Below are positions 1 through 4,957 of a stretch of 28,270 nt of DNA, one piece after another. The position numbers were made by a program, and so were the translations under genes. Source of the stretch: a virus. The notes under the pieces were generated by a model that worked only from the letters and a program-made list of their open reading frames with translations, did no database searches and was not told the origin of the DNA. Numbering within the stretch: the stretch's first letter is position 1; every line of letters begins with the position of its first letter. Location: the IMG/VR virus record IMGVR_UViG_3300030101_004594, positions 59,905 to 88,174 of that record; one strand, 5' to 3'.

Positions 1-49
1 AAGTGACTATTAAACTCTTCCTATTGAAGTGACAGCTGCTTGCAATTTT

Positions 50-256
50 TTAATCTTTTTTTAAGTCTACGTAGAGATCTATTTTTCTATCTAAAGCCCT
101 AACAGTTCTTCCTATTTGCACTATGTCATCCCACATATTATGCTGATGTTTATAAAGACTGCTGTAATTACTTTCTTGATTTTTACCTATCTCCATTAGT
201 AGAATAAAATTCATCACTAATGATATACATGTTATTATTAATATTGCTATAATCAT
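50..256 (-). CDS. Small membrane-anchored protein, function unknown
   Basis: A 68-aa protein. Residues 1-22 form one strongly hydrophobic helix with very few charges (MIIAILIITCISLVMNFILL), followed by a polar, charged tail of about 45 residues that could form a helix. This fits a type II or signal-anchor inner-membrane protein with the tail either in the cytoplasm or periplasm. It is the last gene of the leftward arm in this window and follows a folded non-coding segment (257-510). No known family is recognised. Small membrane proteins of this kind in phages can act in host takeover, superinfection exclusion or lysis control, but nothing here decides among those. Confidence 0.6.
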   Translation of the reverse strand: MIIAILIITCISLVMNFILLMEIGKNQESNYSSLYKHQHNMWDDIVQIGRTVRALDRKIDLYVDLKKD

Positions 257-510
257 TTCTTTTTGTTTTAAGTGAATAAAATAAACAAGGTGCGCTAGAT
301 GTCTTAGTAGGCTTTATTCACGCGATGATGACACCATACCTTGTTAGTCTGCTTAACATCACTGACTTTACAGTGCCCAACATAATCCTATTAGAGGTTG
401 GCTTTTAAAATATATTTAGTATTGCTTTGATAATATACAGGTCATTCGCAATCAGTACAGCACTGAGTAAATAAATACTCAGTACTATACATTCTAACCT
501 GTGTTCTTTC
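257..510 (-). ncRNA. Folded non-coding segment between two small membrane-protein genes
   Basis: No ORF explains this 254-nt gap. It contains strong inverted repeats: an 8-bp stem 462-469/476-483 with a 6-nt loop, enclosed by 437-442/497-502 (6 bp), and an 8-bp stem 84-91 offset from the line start, i.e. 284-291/338-345. On the minus strand the last stem is followed by a U-rich stretch (UAUUUUAUU), so it could terminate transcription of the upstream 135-aa gene. A CACTG/CAGTG hairpin lies around 355-373. It may be a small RNA or a structured 3' UTR; no Rfam family is recognised. Confidence 0.4.
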
Positions 511-918
511 CTAAACATACTTGTATTTTTCTTTAGGATCCATAGCAAGATAAAATATACCTAATACTAAAGCTAGAACTAAATAAACAGCTGACATCAT
601 AGTCAATGCATTTGCATTAGCACTTGTTAGTGCATCATATGCTGAATACAATGATATTCCTGTTGCTGTAAAAGCTAGTAAACTAAGACATCCAACAAAT
701 TTAGCCATAAATGTCTTTTTTTTCTTATATAAATCTTTCTTTACTACTTTTTCTTTAATAGTAGTTCTTGTTTGTAATTCTATTACAAAGCATAAGATTA
801 ACAGTTGATACTGACGAGTTCTTATTTCTGATTTACCCCAAGAATCGTAACCTACTGCAAGGCCGATTACTTTTTCAAATTGTAAATCTAAATTGATTCT
901 TTTGTCTAATAATTGCAT
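511..918 (-). CDS. Two-helix membrane protein, function unknown
   Basis: A 135-aa protein. The first 65 residues are mostly polar and basic, ending in a lysine-rich stretch (KKDLYKKKKTF) just before the membrane. Two hydrophobic segments follow, at about residues 72-93 (FVGCLSLLAFTATGISLY) and 105-125 (MMSAVYLVLALVLGIFYLAM), and then a short charged tail. By the positive-inside rule the lysine cluster should sit in the cytoplasm, giving a hairpin with both ends inside. The ATG at 918 is the only early start in frame. It is read leftward with its neighbours and is separated by about 80 bp from the tRNA-like element upstream. No family is recognised. Confidence 0.6.
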   Translation of the reverse strand: MQLLDKRINLDLQFEKVIGLAVGYDSWGKSEIRTRQYQLLILCFVIELQTRTTIKEKVVKKDLYKKKKTFMAKFVGCLSLLAFTATGISLYSAYDALTSANANALTMMSAVYLVLALVLGIFYLAMDPKEKYKYV

Positions 919-1001
919 GATTTTATGGTATTAGTTTATAAATAAATAAAAGCAGTTTGTCTACATGCTTAGGTATACGACGAATATCACGTCTTTTCTT
1001 T

Positions 1002-1076
1002 TGGTGGCAGTAATAGGATTCGAACCTATACATTCCAGGGCCATCATAAGAGCTATCATTCCTATGTGGTACTGCC
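1002..1076 (-). tRNA. tRNA-like element with encoded CCA, non-canonical body
   Basis: On the minus strand the ends are those of a tRNA: a perfect 7-bp acceptor stem (GGCAGTA with TACTGCC), discriminator A, encoded 3' CCA, and a perfect T arm with the invariant loop (ATAGG-TTCGAAT-CCTAT). Total length is 75 nt, as expected. The middle 40 nt do not form normal D and anticodon arms: I find no 5-bp/7-nt anticodon arm with U33 and good pairing. The best fold is instead one long hairpin of about 10 bp (CCACATAGGA with TCTTATGATGG, one bulged A, 8-nt loop). A weak alternative places anticodon GGC (Ala) in an arm with a mismatch. It may be a degenerate tRNA, a D-armless tRNA, or a tRNA mimic. Confidence 0.6.
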
Positions 1077-1085
1077 ATATTACTC

Positions 1086-1274
1086 TTAGCAATCACAATA
1101 GTGATCGCCAGAATGTTCATTTAAACAATTTTCATAGCCAAGATTATGTATAAAATTATACAATTGAGGTTCATTAAGTCTTAATTGTTGGGCTAATGCC
1201 ATCATAAGATCTTGAACTTTGTCTATATTGTTTAAACTTTCAGGAGTAACTTCTAATTCTATTTCAATTTTCAT
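1086..1274 (-). CDS. Small acidic protein with cysteine/histidine tail
   Basis: A 62-aa protein starting MKIEIELEVTPE. An upstream in-frame ATG at 1319 would add 15 residues (MVYKNKLLLTIK...), but it lies right after the U-tract of the terminator at 1331-1358. The start at 1274 sits in a typical A/T-rich Bacteroidota context, so I prefer it. The body is probably alpha-helical (residues 14-45), and the C-terminus carries C-x5-H-x3-H-x-C-x-C (residues about 51-62), which could bind a metal. It ends 9 bp before the tRNA-like element. No family is recognised. Confidence 0.55.
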   Translation of the reverse strand: MKIEIELEVTPESLNNIDKVQDLMMALAQQLRLNEPQLYNFIHNLGYENCLNEHSGDHYCDC

Positions 1275-1330
1275 AATAAAAAATTTAATGGTTAATAATA
1301 ATTTGTTTTTGTACACCATTATAGAATTAA

Positions 1331-1358
1331 TAAAAAGAGCTGAGAGCTTGACTCTTTA
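1331..1358 (-). terminator. Intrinsic terminator of the large left-arm RNA
   Basis: Reading the minus strand, AAAGAG (1357-1352) pairs with CTCTTT (1339-1334) around a 12-nt loop that can pair further internally (AGAG/CTCT), and five U residues then AUU follow. It would end a leftward transcript covering 1359-2333. Confidence 0.6.
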
Positions 1359-2333
1359 CGTACAGATTAATTAGGATTTCTCCAACTATCTCACATAGAC
1401 TATTTCTAATCTATACTGTACATGTTCACGAATTAAGATGTTCGCCATCACTACTTGTTGTGGTCATAAGTTCATATTCATACCGCATGCCTTACGAGCC
1501 TAAGAGGGTGTCCCCTCACTACAGATACTACTAAATCCCTTCAGAGCAAGCCTTGCGAGCTATCTCTGTCCCCATATTACAGAGGAATAAGAACATTGTT
1601 GCCTTTAATGGGCTCACAACAGTCTCAGAGTTAATTTTGCTTTTAATTAATTAATTCTTGGTTTTAATTTTTTGCCAATCCAATGGCTTTAAAAACGGTT
1701 CAGGTAATTGACAGAAGACACTCAGAGTTTATATGTCCATGCTTCCTTTTGGGAAGTTTAGGTCATTACTCCTATCTGCTTTTGCTTGTCACGGCTACTA
1801 ACTAAATCATTATTTATGCGAACACGTAATTTCTTACAGCATTCTAAACAAATCATCTAATATCAGCTCTAAGTGCGACAACACTATAGTACCAATACTT
1901 ATCACAATTCTTATTGCCTTTTAAGCTCAAGAGCACGCCTGTCGTACTCTCTATATAACTCACGCACCCGAAGGGATTTGACGTTGCCATTATATAGATA
2001 TTGTAATACCTTTCTGTGAAATACGTACAACCGAAGTTGTAAATATCCCCAATGAGTTCCAAGTCATTTGGGTTTATACCATTACTGGTTTATCCTATGC
2101 TCCGAAGGCGAGCTAATACATTCTATAGACACTAATACTCAGTCAAGCTGAGATATAAGCCACGGTATGTATCAAACGTTATATGGATTCTCACCATATT
2201 ATGACTCACGGGTACTTGATAAAGAATGAATTCTATGTATCTTCTTTCAATCAAGGTAGAGACTTATGCGCAACTCTGTCCCCGTGGCCTATAAACTAGT
2301 GATCAGTTAATTTATAGGACTTTTTAATATTTT
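1359..2333 (-). ncRNA. Candidate large structured RNA (about 1 kb)
   Basis: No convincing gene lies here, yet inverted repeats are dense and look like RNA on the minus strand. Examples: ACAAC-UUCG-GUUGU (2027-2040); CCC-UUCG-GGG region (1967-1975) enclosed by a 9-bp stem 1950-1958/1990-1998; ACCA-GUAA-UGGU with a GNRA loop (2078-2089); an 8-bp stem 2288-2295/2311-2318; a long-range stem GCCACGG/CCGUGGC (2282-2288 with 2159-2165) closing about 115 nt; CUUCC/GGAAG near 1742-1756; CUCUGU/ACAGAG near 1564-1584. Both boundaries are terminators. The size, neighbouring tRNA-like gene and phage setting resemble giant ornate RNAs such as GOLLD or ROOL, but I cannot match their consensus by eye. Exact 5' end is unknown. 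Confidence 0.5.
1485..1560 (-). repeat. Pair of near-identical 15-mers inside the large RNA
   Basis: Plus-strand GCATGCCTTACGAGC at 1485-1499 and GCAAGCCTTGCGAGC at 1546-1560 match at 13 of 15 positions and are 61 nt apart. Each is nearly self-complementary, which suits loop-loop or dimer contacts in a folded RNA. A GAGGG-GACA-CCCTC hairpin lies between them. Confidence 0.45.
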
Positions 2334-2399
2334 AAAAAAGAGAGGCGCAAGCCTATTAGGAGCTACCTAATCGACTGTAACCTAGGATAGCCTCTCTTT
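2334..2399 (-). terminator. Intrinsic terminator overlapping the end of the 37-aa ORF
   Basis: On the minus strand AAAGAGAGGC (2399-2390) pairs perfectly with GCCTCTCTTT (2346-2337), and a run of six U residues overlaps the 3' arm (2339-2334). The apical part is 43 nt long with internal CCUA/UAGG pairings, and it contains the stop codon of the small ORF at 2382-2384. It separates the two structured blocks of the left arm. Confidence 0.7.
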
Positions 2400-2495
2400 A
2401 TGCTTTTTCTTGCGATAGTACTTAGACTTATCACGATGGATCTGCTTTTTACAAGCTTCCTGAATTTCTTGTTGTGTTACTACGATTTTTTTCAT
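2382..2495 (-). CDS. 37-aa highly basic peptide
   Basis: ATG at 2495-2493 opens a 37-codon frame ending in TAG at 2384-2382. The product starts MKKIVVTQQEIQEACKK and ends in a run of lysines, arginines and histidines (YYRKKKHKERLS). The N-terminal half could be a helix and the tail a nucleic-acid-binding patch. The start context is A/T-rich (TTTACATTATTATG), as for other starts in this genome. It is flanked by folded RNA on both sides and its 3' end lies in a terminator. It could be an RNA- or DNA-binding micro-protein or a leader peptide. No family is recognised, and chance occurrence of a 37-codon frame cannot be excluded. Confidence 0.5.
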   Translation of the reverse strand: MKKIVVTQQEIQEACKKQIHRDKSKYYRKKKHKERLS

Positions 2496-2793
2496 AATAA
2501 TGTAAATTTAGCTATAAACTGTGCAACCTATGTGCACACAATTAATTCTCTTACAAGGTTGCAACCCTTGATCACATAACCCTTAGTTTTCAGGTAGAAT
2601 TATACCGACATTGATATAATTATCTTAATAACTTTACTGCAATTGGATAAGAGAATAAAGAAAGTCAGAGTCAACAGAATCGTATTCGGGTAACTTAAAT
2701 CAAACATAACATACTGCAGATACATTATGCTATTCATCAAGGAATGGTGACCATTCATAACTTTCAACCCATCAACTCTTTATTATATAAAAC

Positions 2794-2817
2794 AATAAAG
2801 AGGCTAGACTGCCTCTT
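2794..2817 (-). terminator. Possible terminator with competing hairpin
   Basis: Minus-strand AAGAGGC (2817-2811) pairs with GCCTCTT (2804-2798) around a 6-nt loop and is followed by UAUUGUUUUAU. The 3' arm can instead pair as CTCTTTATT (2802-2794) with AATAAAGAG (2784-2776). The two folds exclude each other, as in attenuators. Confidence 0.4.
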
Positions 2818-3124
2818 GCCCTCTGACTTAATATTATAAAGGCAATTATCAAGATTTACACCACTATTAACTTACGCTATCTAGTTTTATATTCTAGATA
2901 TTAAAATAGCCTATGATTGCTTATCTTAGAAGCCGAAGCAACTAAAACAATTACAAATGATTAAGGTTGCAATGACATATTGCCTTTATAAAAAATTAAG
3001 CCATAACAATTAAATGCTACGACTTATCAATGCTTTAAGCATTAGGATTCACGATGGAATCTAGCGTGGTCAACACGCCATCAATAATTACGAAAGTATT
3101 CATGATTATTCATTAAAGTGCACA

Positions 3125-3151
3125 GAAAAGAAACCTGCATCACGGAGCAGG
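3125..3151 (-). terminator. Possible intrinsic terminator
   Basis: Minus-strand CCTGC (3151-3147) pairs with GCAGG (3138-3134) around an 8-nt loop, directly followed by UUUCUUUUC. The stem is short, so this is tentative. It would end a transcript coming from the 101-aa gene. Confidence 0.4.
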
Positions 3152-3253
3152 AGCCGACCTTTTTAGTAGGATTTACGTAACGCTTTGTATATAATGCTAG
3201 CTTGTACGTCCACAGCGCTATCACCTGCGTGGAGGTTTACTATATTATATACA

Positions 3254-3285
3254 CGAGCACGTCTCGAAGGCCGAAGGCCTGCTCG
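3254..3285 (-). promoter_or_regulatory. Strong hairpin directly after the 101-aa gene
   Basis: CGAGCA (3254-3259) pairs with TGCTCG (3280-3285), and within it AGGCC/GGCCT (3268-3280) forms a 5-bp stem with a 3-nt loop. The hairpin starts at the base next to the stop codon. There is no U-tract, so it more likely protects or processes the mRNA 3' end than terminates. Confidence 0.5.
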
Positions 3286-3591
3286 TTAGAGCAAGTCCTT
3301 CACAGCAACCCACGTGCTCGCGCCTACTGTTAACTTCGTGCGAGCCTCGCCATCGTTGTTAGTAGTGTGACACACGCTGAACTTCTTGAGCTCCTCATTA
3401 GAGAGAACTTGTCCTGCCTCAAACTGCTCGGCAGTAGATTTAGACATGTAGATGTTCTCGCTCTTGTTAGCACCGTCAATGATGCGAATCATTGTGATGA
3501 ACTTGTAGCCGTTCTCGTTAGCACGTACTGTAGGTACGATGTCAGTAATTTTTTCGTCTGTGCAAAATTTTGCAATGTTAATGTATTCCAT
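3286..3591 (-). CDS. Conserved-looking 101-aa protein, first gene of the leftward arm
   Basis: A 101-aa protein (MEYINIAKFCTDEK...) with alternating beta-type segments: residues 16-22, 28-38 (YKFITMIRIID), 43-50 (SENIYMSKS) and 85-96 (KLTVGASTWVAV). This reads as a small beta-rich fold. Its DNA is visibly richer in G and C than the rest of the window and uses C-ending codons, which suggests high expression. It is the first gene transcribed leftward from the divergent region, with a long structured leader (3592-3660) and a hairpin at its 3' end. From memory, similar short proteins with an 'ENIYxSKS'-type motif occur in crAss-like genomes, but I know no function. Confidence 0.75.
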   Translation of the reverse strand: MEYINIAKFCTDEKITDIVPTVRANENGYKFITMIRIIDGANKSENIYMSKSTAEQFEAGQVLSNEELKKFSVCHTTNNDGEARTKLTVGASTWVAVKDLL

Positions 3592-3614
3592 TTTCGTATG
3601 ATTTTCGTTAGGTA

Positions 3615-3651
3615 GGGTCTACGTTGACCCACCCAAAGTATAGGGCGGGTC
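3615..3651 (-). promoter_or_regulatory. Competing hairpins in the leader of the 101-aa gene
   Basis: GACCCACCC (3626-3634) pairs with GGGCGGGTC (3643-3651), one G-T pair, 8-nt loop. The same GACCC (3626-3630) can instead pair with GGGTC (3615-3619) around a 6-nt loop. Both folds cannot exist together, as in riboswitches, attenuators or protein-bound leaders. Confidence 0.5.
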
Positions 3652-3822
3652 GTTGTCTTTGTTACTTCTCACTCAATCGAAATCTTATGCACGCATATAA
3701 AAAATATATATGGGGGGTATATTTACTAATTAAAAAAAGAAGATACTAAATAAGAATAAGTGTAAAAAATAAAATATCAGGCTATAGACTAGACTACTAT
3801 TGACATACAGTCAAAATACACT

Positions 3823-3840
3823 GGTACTAAAAATAGTACC
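3823..3840. promoter_or_regulatory. Operator-like dyad, copy 1
   Basis: A perfect inverted repeat, GGTACTA-AAAA-TAGTACC, with 7-bp arms. A second copy lies 32 bp downstream, about three helical turns away, just upstream of the gene for a winged-helix protein at 3915. Likely a dimer-binding operator or an initiator-binding repeat. Confidence 0.65.
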
Positions 3841-3854
3841 TATAATGCCTTTTA

Positions 3855-3872
3855 GGTACTAAAAATAGTACT
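3855..3872. promoter_or_regulatory. Operator-like dyad, copy 2
   Basis: GGTACTA-AAAA-TAGTACT, identical to copy 1 except the last base. It lies 31 bp before the promoter-like TATCTTTG at 3903, so a bound protein would overlap the RNA polymerase site at about -33. Confidence 0.65.
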
Positions 3873-3902
3873 TATGCATTAGTTATTGTAACATAATTAT
3901 AA

Positions 3903-3910
3903 TATCTTTG
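3903..3910 (+). promoter_or_regulatory. Bacteroidota-type -7 box (TATCTTTG)
   Basis: Matches the Bacteroidota -7 consensus TAnnTTTG. It ends only 4 bp before the ATG at 3915, so transcription would begin at or next to the start codon and give a leaderless mRNA. A TTG at 3886-3888 is too close (14 bp) for the usual 19-21 bp spacing, so an activator may be needed. Confidence 0.5.
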
Positions 3911-3914
3911 TACT

Positions 3915-4430
3915 ATGGGAAACCGAATAATTAAGAAGCGCAGTACTAAAAAGCAACAGTTTGATGTAGGCAAATATGTAAATACTGAAACAGGAGAAAT
4001 GCTGGCATCTGAGTTAGGCAAAGATAAGATGTCTGTAAATATAACAGAAGAAGGAGAGTGTGTTATCATTACTTCTGACGATTATATAGTTCTCGATTCT
4101 AAAACAGTTAAGTATCTGTCAACTGAATTGTCTAGAACTGAAATAAATTCTATGATTATGATGGCAACTGATTTGAAAACACCACTTAATATCGTGTACA
4201 ACGGACCACAACCTCACACTAATCAATCATTACAAAAATTTTTAGGCTATAGTTCTAAGGCAATGTTTTTAAAATTACTTAGTAAGCTTATGAAAGTAGG
4301 AGTTATCTACCAACTTAAAGGTAGAATAAGAGATGAGGTTAGAGTAATCTATATGTTAAACCCATTTATCGCACGTAAACGTAAAACCATAGACAAAGAA
4401 GTATTTAACGTATTTCATCCTTTTGTATAA
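3915..4430 (+). CDS. Winged-helix DNA-binding protein (RepL-like), first gene of the right arm
   Basis: A 171-aa protein. The N-terminus is basic (MGNRIIKKRSTKKQQ), and a segment 'NTETGEMLASE' (about residues 24-34) resembles the start of plasmid RepL-type initiators ('dxetGEil'). Residues about 75-150 look like a winged helix-turn-helix: a helix run (ELSRTEINSMIMMATD), then QSLQKFLGYSSKAMFLKLLSK as the recognition part, then a wing (VGVIYQLKGRIRDEVRVIYMLNP). It lies directly behind two dyads, which suggests it binds them as autoregulator or replication initiator. It is separated from the next gene by 60 bp with its own promoter. RepL similarity is from memory of the motif layout. Confidence 0.7.
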   Translation: MGNRIIKKRSTKKQQFDVGKYVNTETGEMLASELGKDKMSVNITEEGECVIITSDDYIVLDSKTVKYLSTELSRTEINSMIMMATDLKTPLNIVYNGPQPHTNQSLQKFLGYSSKAMFLKLLSKLMKVGVIYQLKGRIRDEVRVIYMLNPFIARKRKTIDKEVFNVFHPFV

Positions 4431-4453
4431 ATATTATAATAATTAAATAATTA

Positions 4454-4483
4454 TTGCTAGTTGTTATAATATTATTATATTTG
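4454..4483 (+). promoter_or_regulatory. Bacteroidota-type promoter (TTG-19-TATATTTG)
   Basis: TTG at 4454-4456, exactly 19 bp spacer, then TATATTTG at 4476-4483, a full match to TTG-n19-TAnnTTTG. The ATG of the next gene is at 4491, 7 bp after the -7 box, so the transcript should have no or almost no leader. Confidence 0.65.
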
Positions 4484-4490
4484 CCATAAT

Positions 4491-4763
4491 ATGATATGTG
4501 TTTCACTAGATACTAATGATAGCATTCTTTTAAAATCAAAAGATAAAAGCTTTCATGCGTTGTTTTATATTATAAGACAAATACCTGATACTACAAACGT
4601 GTGGTATAGCGATAAGATAAATAAACAAATGGTCTGTAATGAGTTGTCTGTGTCTGGTCCTGCACTGGAAAAGATGTTGAGCTCATTGCGCGAGCGAGAG
4701 CTGCTTGTTAAAGTATCACGAGGTAAATACAAATTATCAGAATTACTACTAGAGGATTACTGA
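4491..4763 (+). CDS. Small winged-helix protein
   Basis: A 90-aa protein. Residues about 22-85 have the pattern of a single winged helix: a helix (FHALFYIIRQIP), a short second segment, then MVCNELSVSGPALEKMLSSLRERELLVKVSRGKYKL, in which the helix-turn-helix is followed by a basic wing. No other domain is present. It begins a cluster of overlapping genes (its stop TGA overlaps the next ATG as ACTGATGG) running to the terminase, and it has its own promoter-like sequence at 4454-4483. It probably regulates phage transcription, but the target is not known. Confidence 0.7.
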   Translation: MICVSLDTNDSILLKSKDKSFHALFYIIRQIPDTTNVWYSDKINKQMVCNELSVSGPALEKMLSSLRERELLVKVSRGKYKLSELLLEDY

Positions 4764-4957
4764 TGGAGATTGGAGAATTAGAATCAGATGATCTTGGAGA
4801 GATTATAGAAAAGTCTAGGGTCTTAGAAAAAAGATTTAAAAAATATTGCAGACAGCACAATAAAGTTTTTAAATCTACAATGTTCTTAGGCCCTGACAAA
4901 ATTATTTTAAAATGTTATTTAACAGATGAAGACAGCAGAACGATTAGCAATAGCTAA
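4763..4957 (+). CDS. Small acidic hypothetical protein
   Basis: A 64-aa protein whose ATG shares a base with the stop codon of the gene before (TGATGG), so it is probably translated by coupling. The first 20 residues are acidic (MEIGELESDDLGEIIEKS), followed by a basic helix (RVLEKRFKKYCRQHNK) and a short beta-like end. Its last 32 bp overlap the next gene in another frame. No family is recognised. The tight placement within an operon supports that it is real despite its size. Confidence 0.55.
   Translation: MEIGELESDDLGEIIEKSRVLEKRFKKYCRQHNKVFKSTMFLGPDKIILKCYLTDEDSRTISNS

Larger units (their letters stand above)
2496..3253 (-). ncRNA. Second structured non-coding block (about 0.8 kb)
   Basis: There is no plausible gene between the 37-aa peptide and the 101-aa gene, but many stems. 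On the minus strand: a 9-bp stem 3187-3195/3244-3252; GCGUG-UUGAC-CACGC near 3066-3080; AAUGC/GCAUU near 3030-3045; GCAAU/AUUGC inside AAGG/CCUU near 2963-2987; GC-UUCG-GC near 2933-2940; AUCUAG/CUAGAU near 2880-2900; GAAUGG-UCA-CCAUUC near 2742-2756; AAUUAUA/UAUAAUU near 2597-2622; CAAGG/CCUUG near 2555-2572. Two of the hairpins look like terminators, so this may be several small RNAs rather than one. No family is recognised. Confidence 0.42.
3592..3914. promoter_or_regulatory. Divergent intergenic control region
   Basis: This gap of 323 bp separates leftward and rightward transcription. It is very A/T-rich (for example 3698-3735) and holds no gene. From left to right it contains competing GC-rich hairpins (3615-3651) in the leader of the 101-aa gene, a dyad TTGAC/GTCAA (3800-3814), two near-identical 18-bp dyads (3823-3840, 3855-3872) and a promoter-like TATCTTTG (3903-3910). 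The arrangement fits a control switch, and an origin of replication is possible, but neither is shown. Confidence 0.6.

Noticed and set aside
923-1153. ORFs on both strands around 923-1153
   Set aside because: They cover the tRNA-like element and its flanks; the T arm and acceptor stem explain the sequence better than protein.
1853-2062. 69-aa ORF on the minus strand inside the large structured block
   Set aside because: The ORF runs through the UUCG hairpin, GNRA hairpin and the 9-bp stem region, and its composition is not protein-like. It is better explained as a chance frame in RNA.
1359-2333. Group I or group II intron
   Set aside because: I looked for the P7 pairing (GACU with AGUC pieces exist near 1625 and 1400) and for a group II domain V, but no full conserved core was visible, and no split gene lies at the two sides. 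Not excluded without a covariance search.
1-3600. Coding region hidden by stop-codon reassignment
   Set aside because: Right-arm genes end in TAA, TAG and TGA, so no reassignment is suggested, and the left-arm gaps are full of inverted repeats rather than codon-like periodicity.
3715-3735. G-run with T/A-rich flanks (GGGGGG near 3715) as origin or G-quadruplex
   Set aside because: There is only one G run, so a quadruplex is not possible, and no set of iterons beyond the two dyads supports an origin here.
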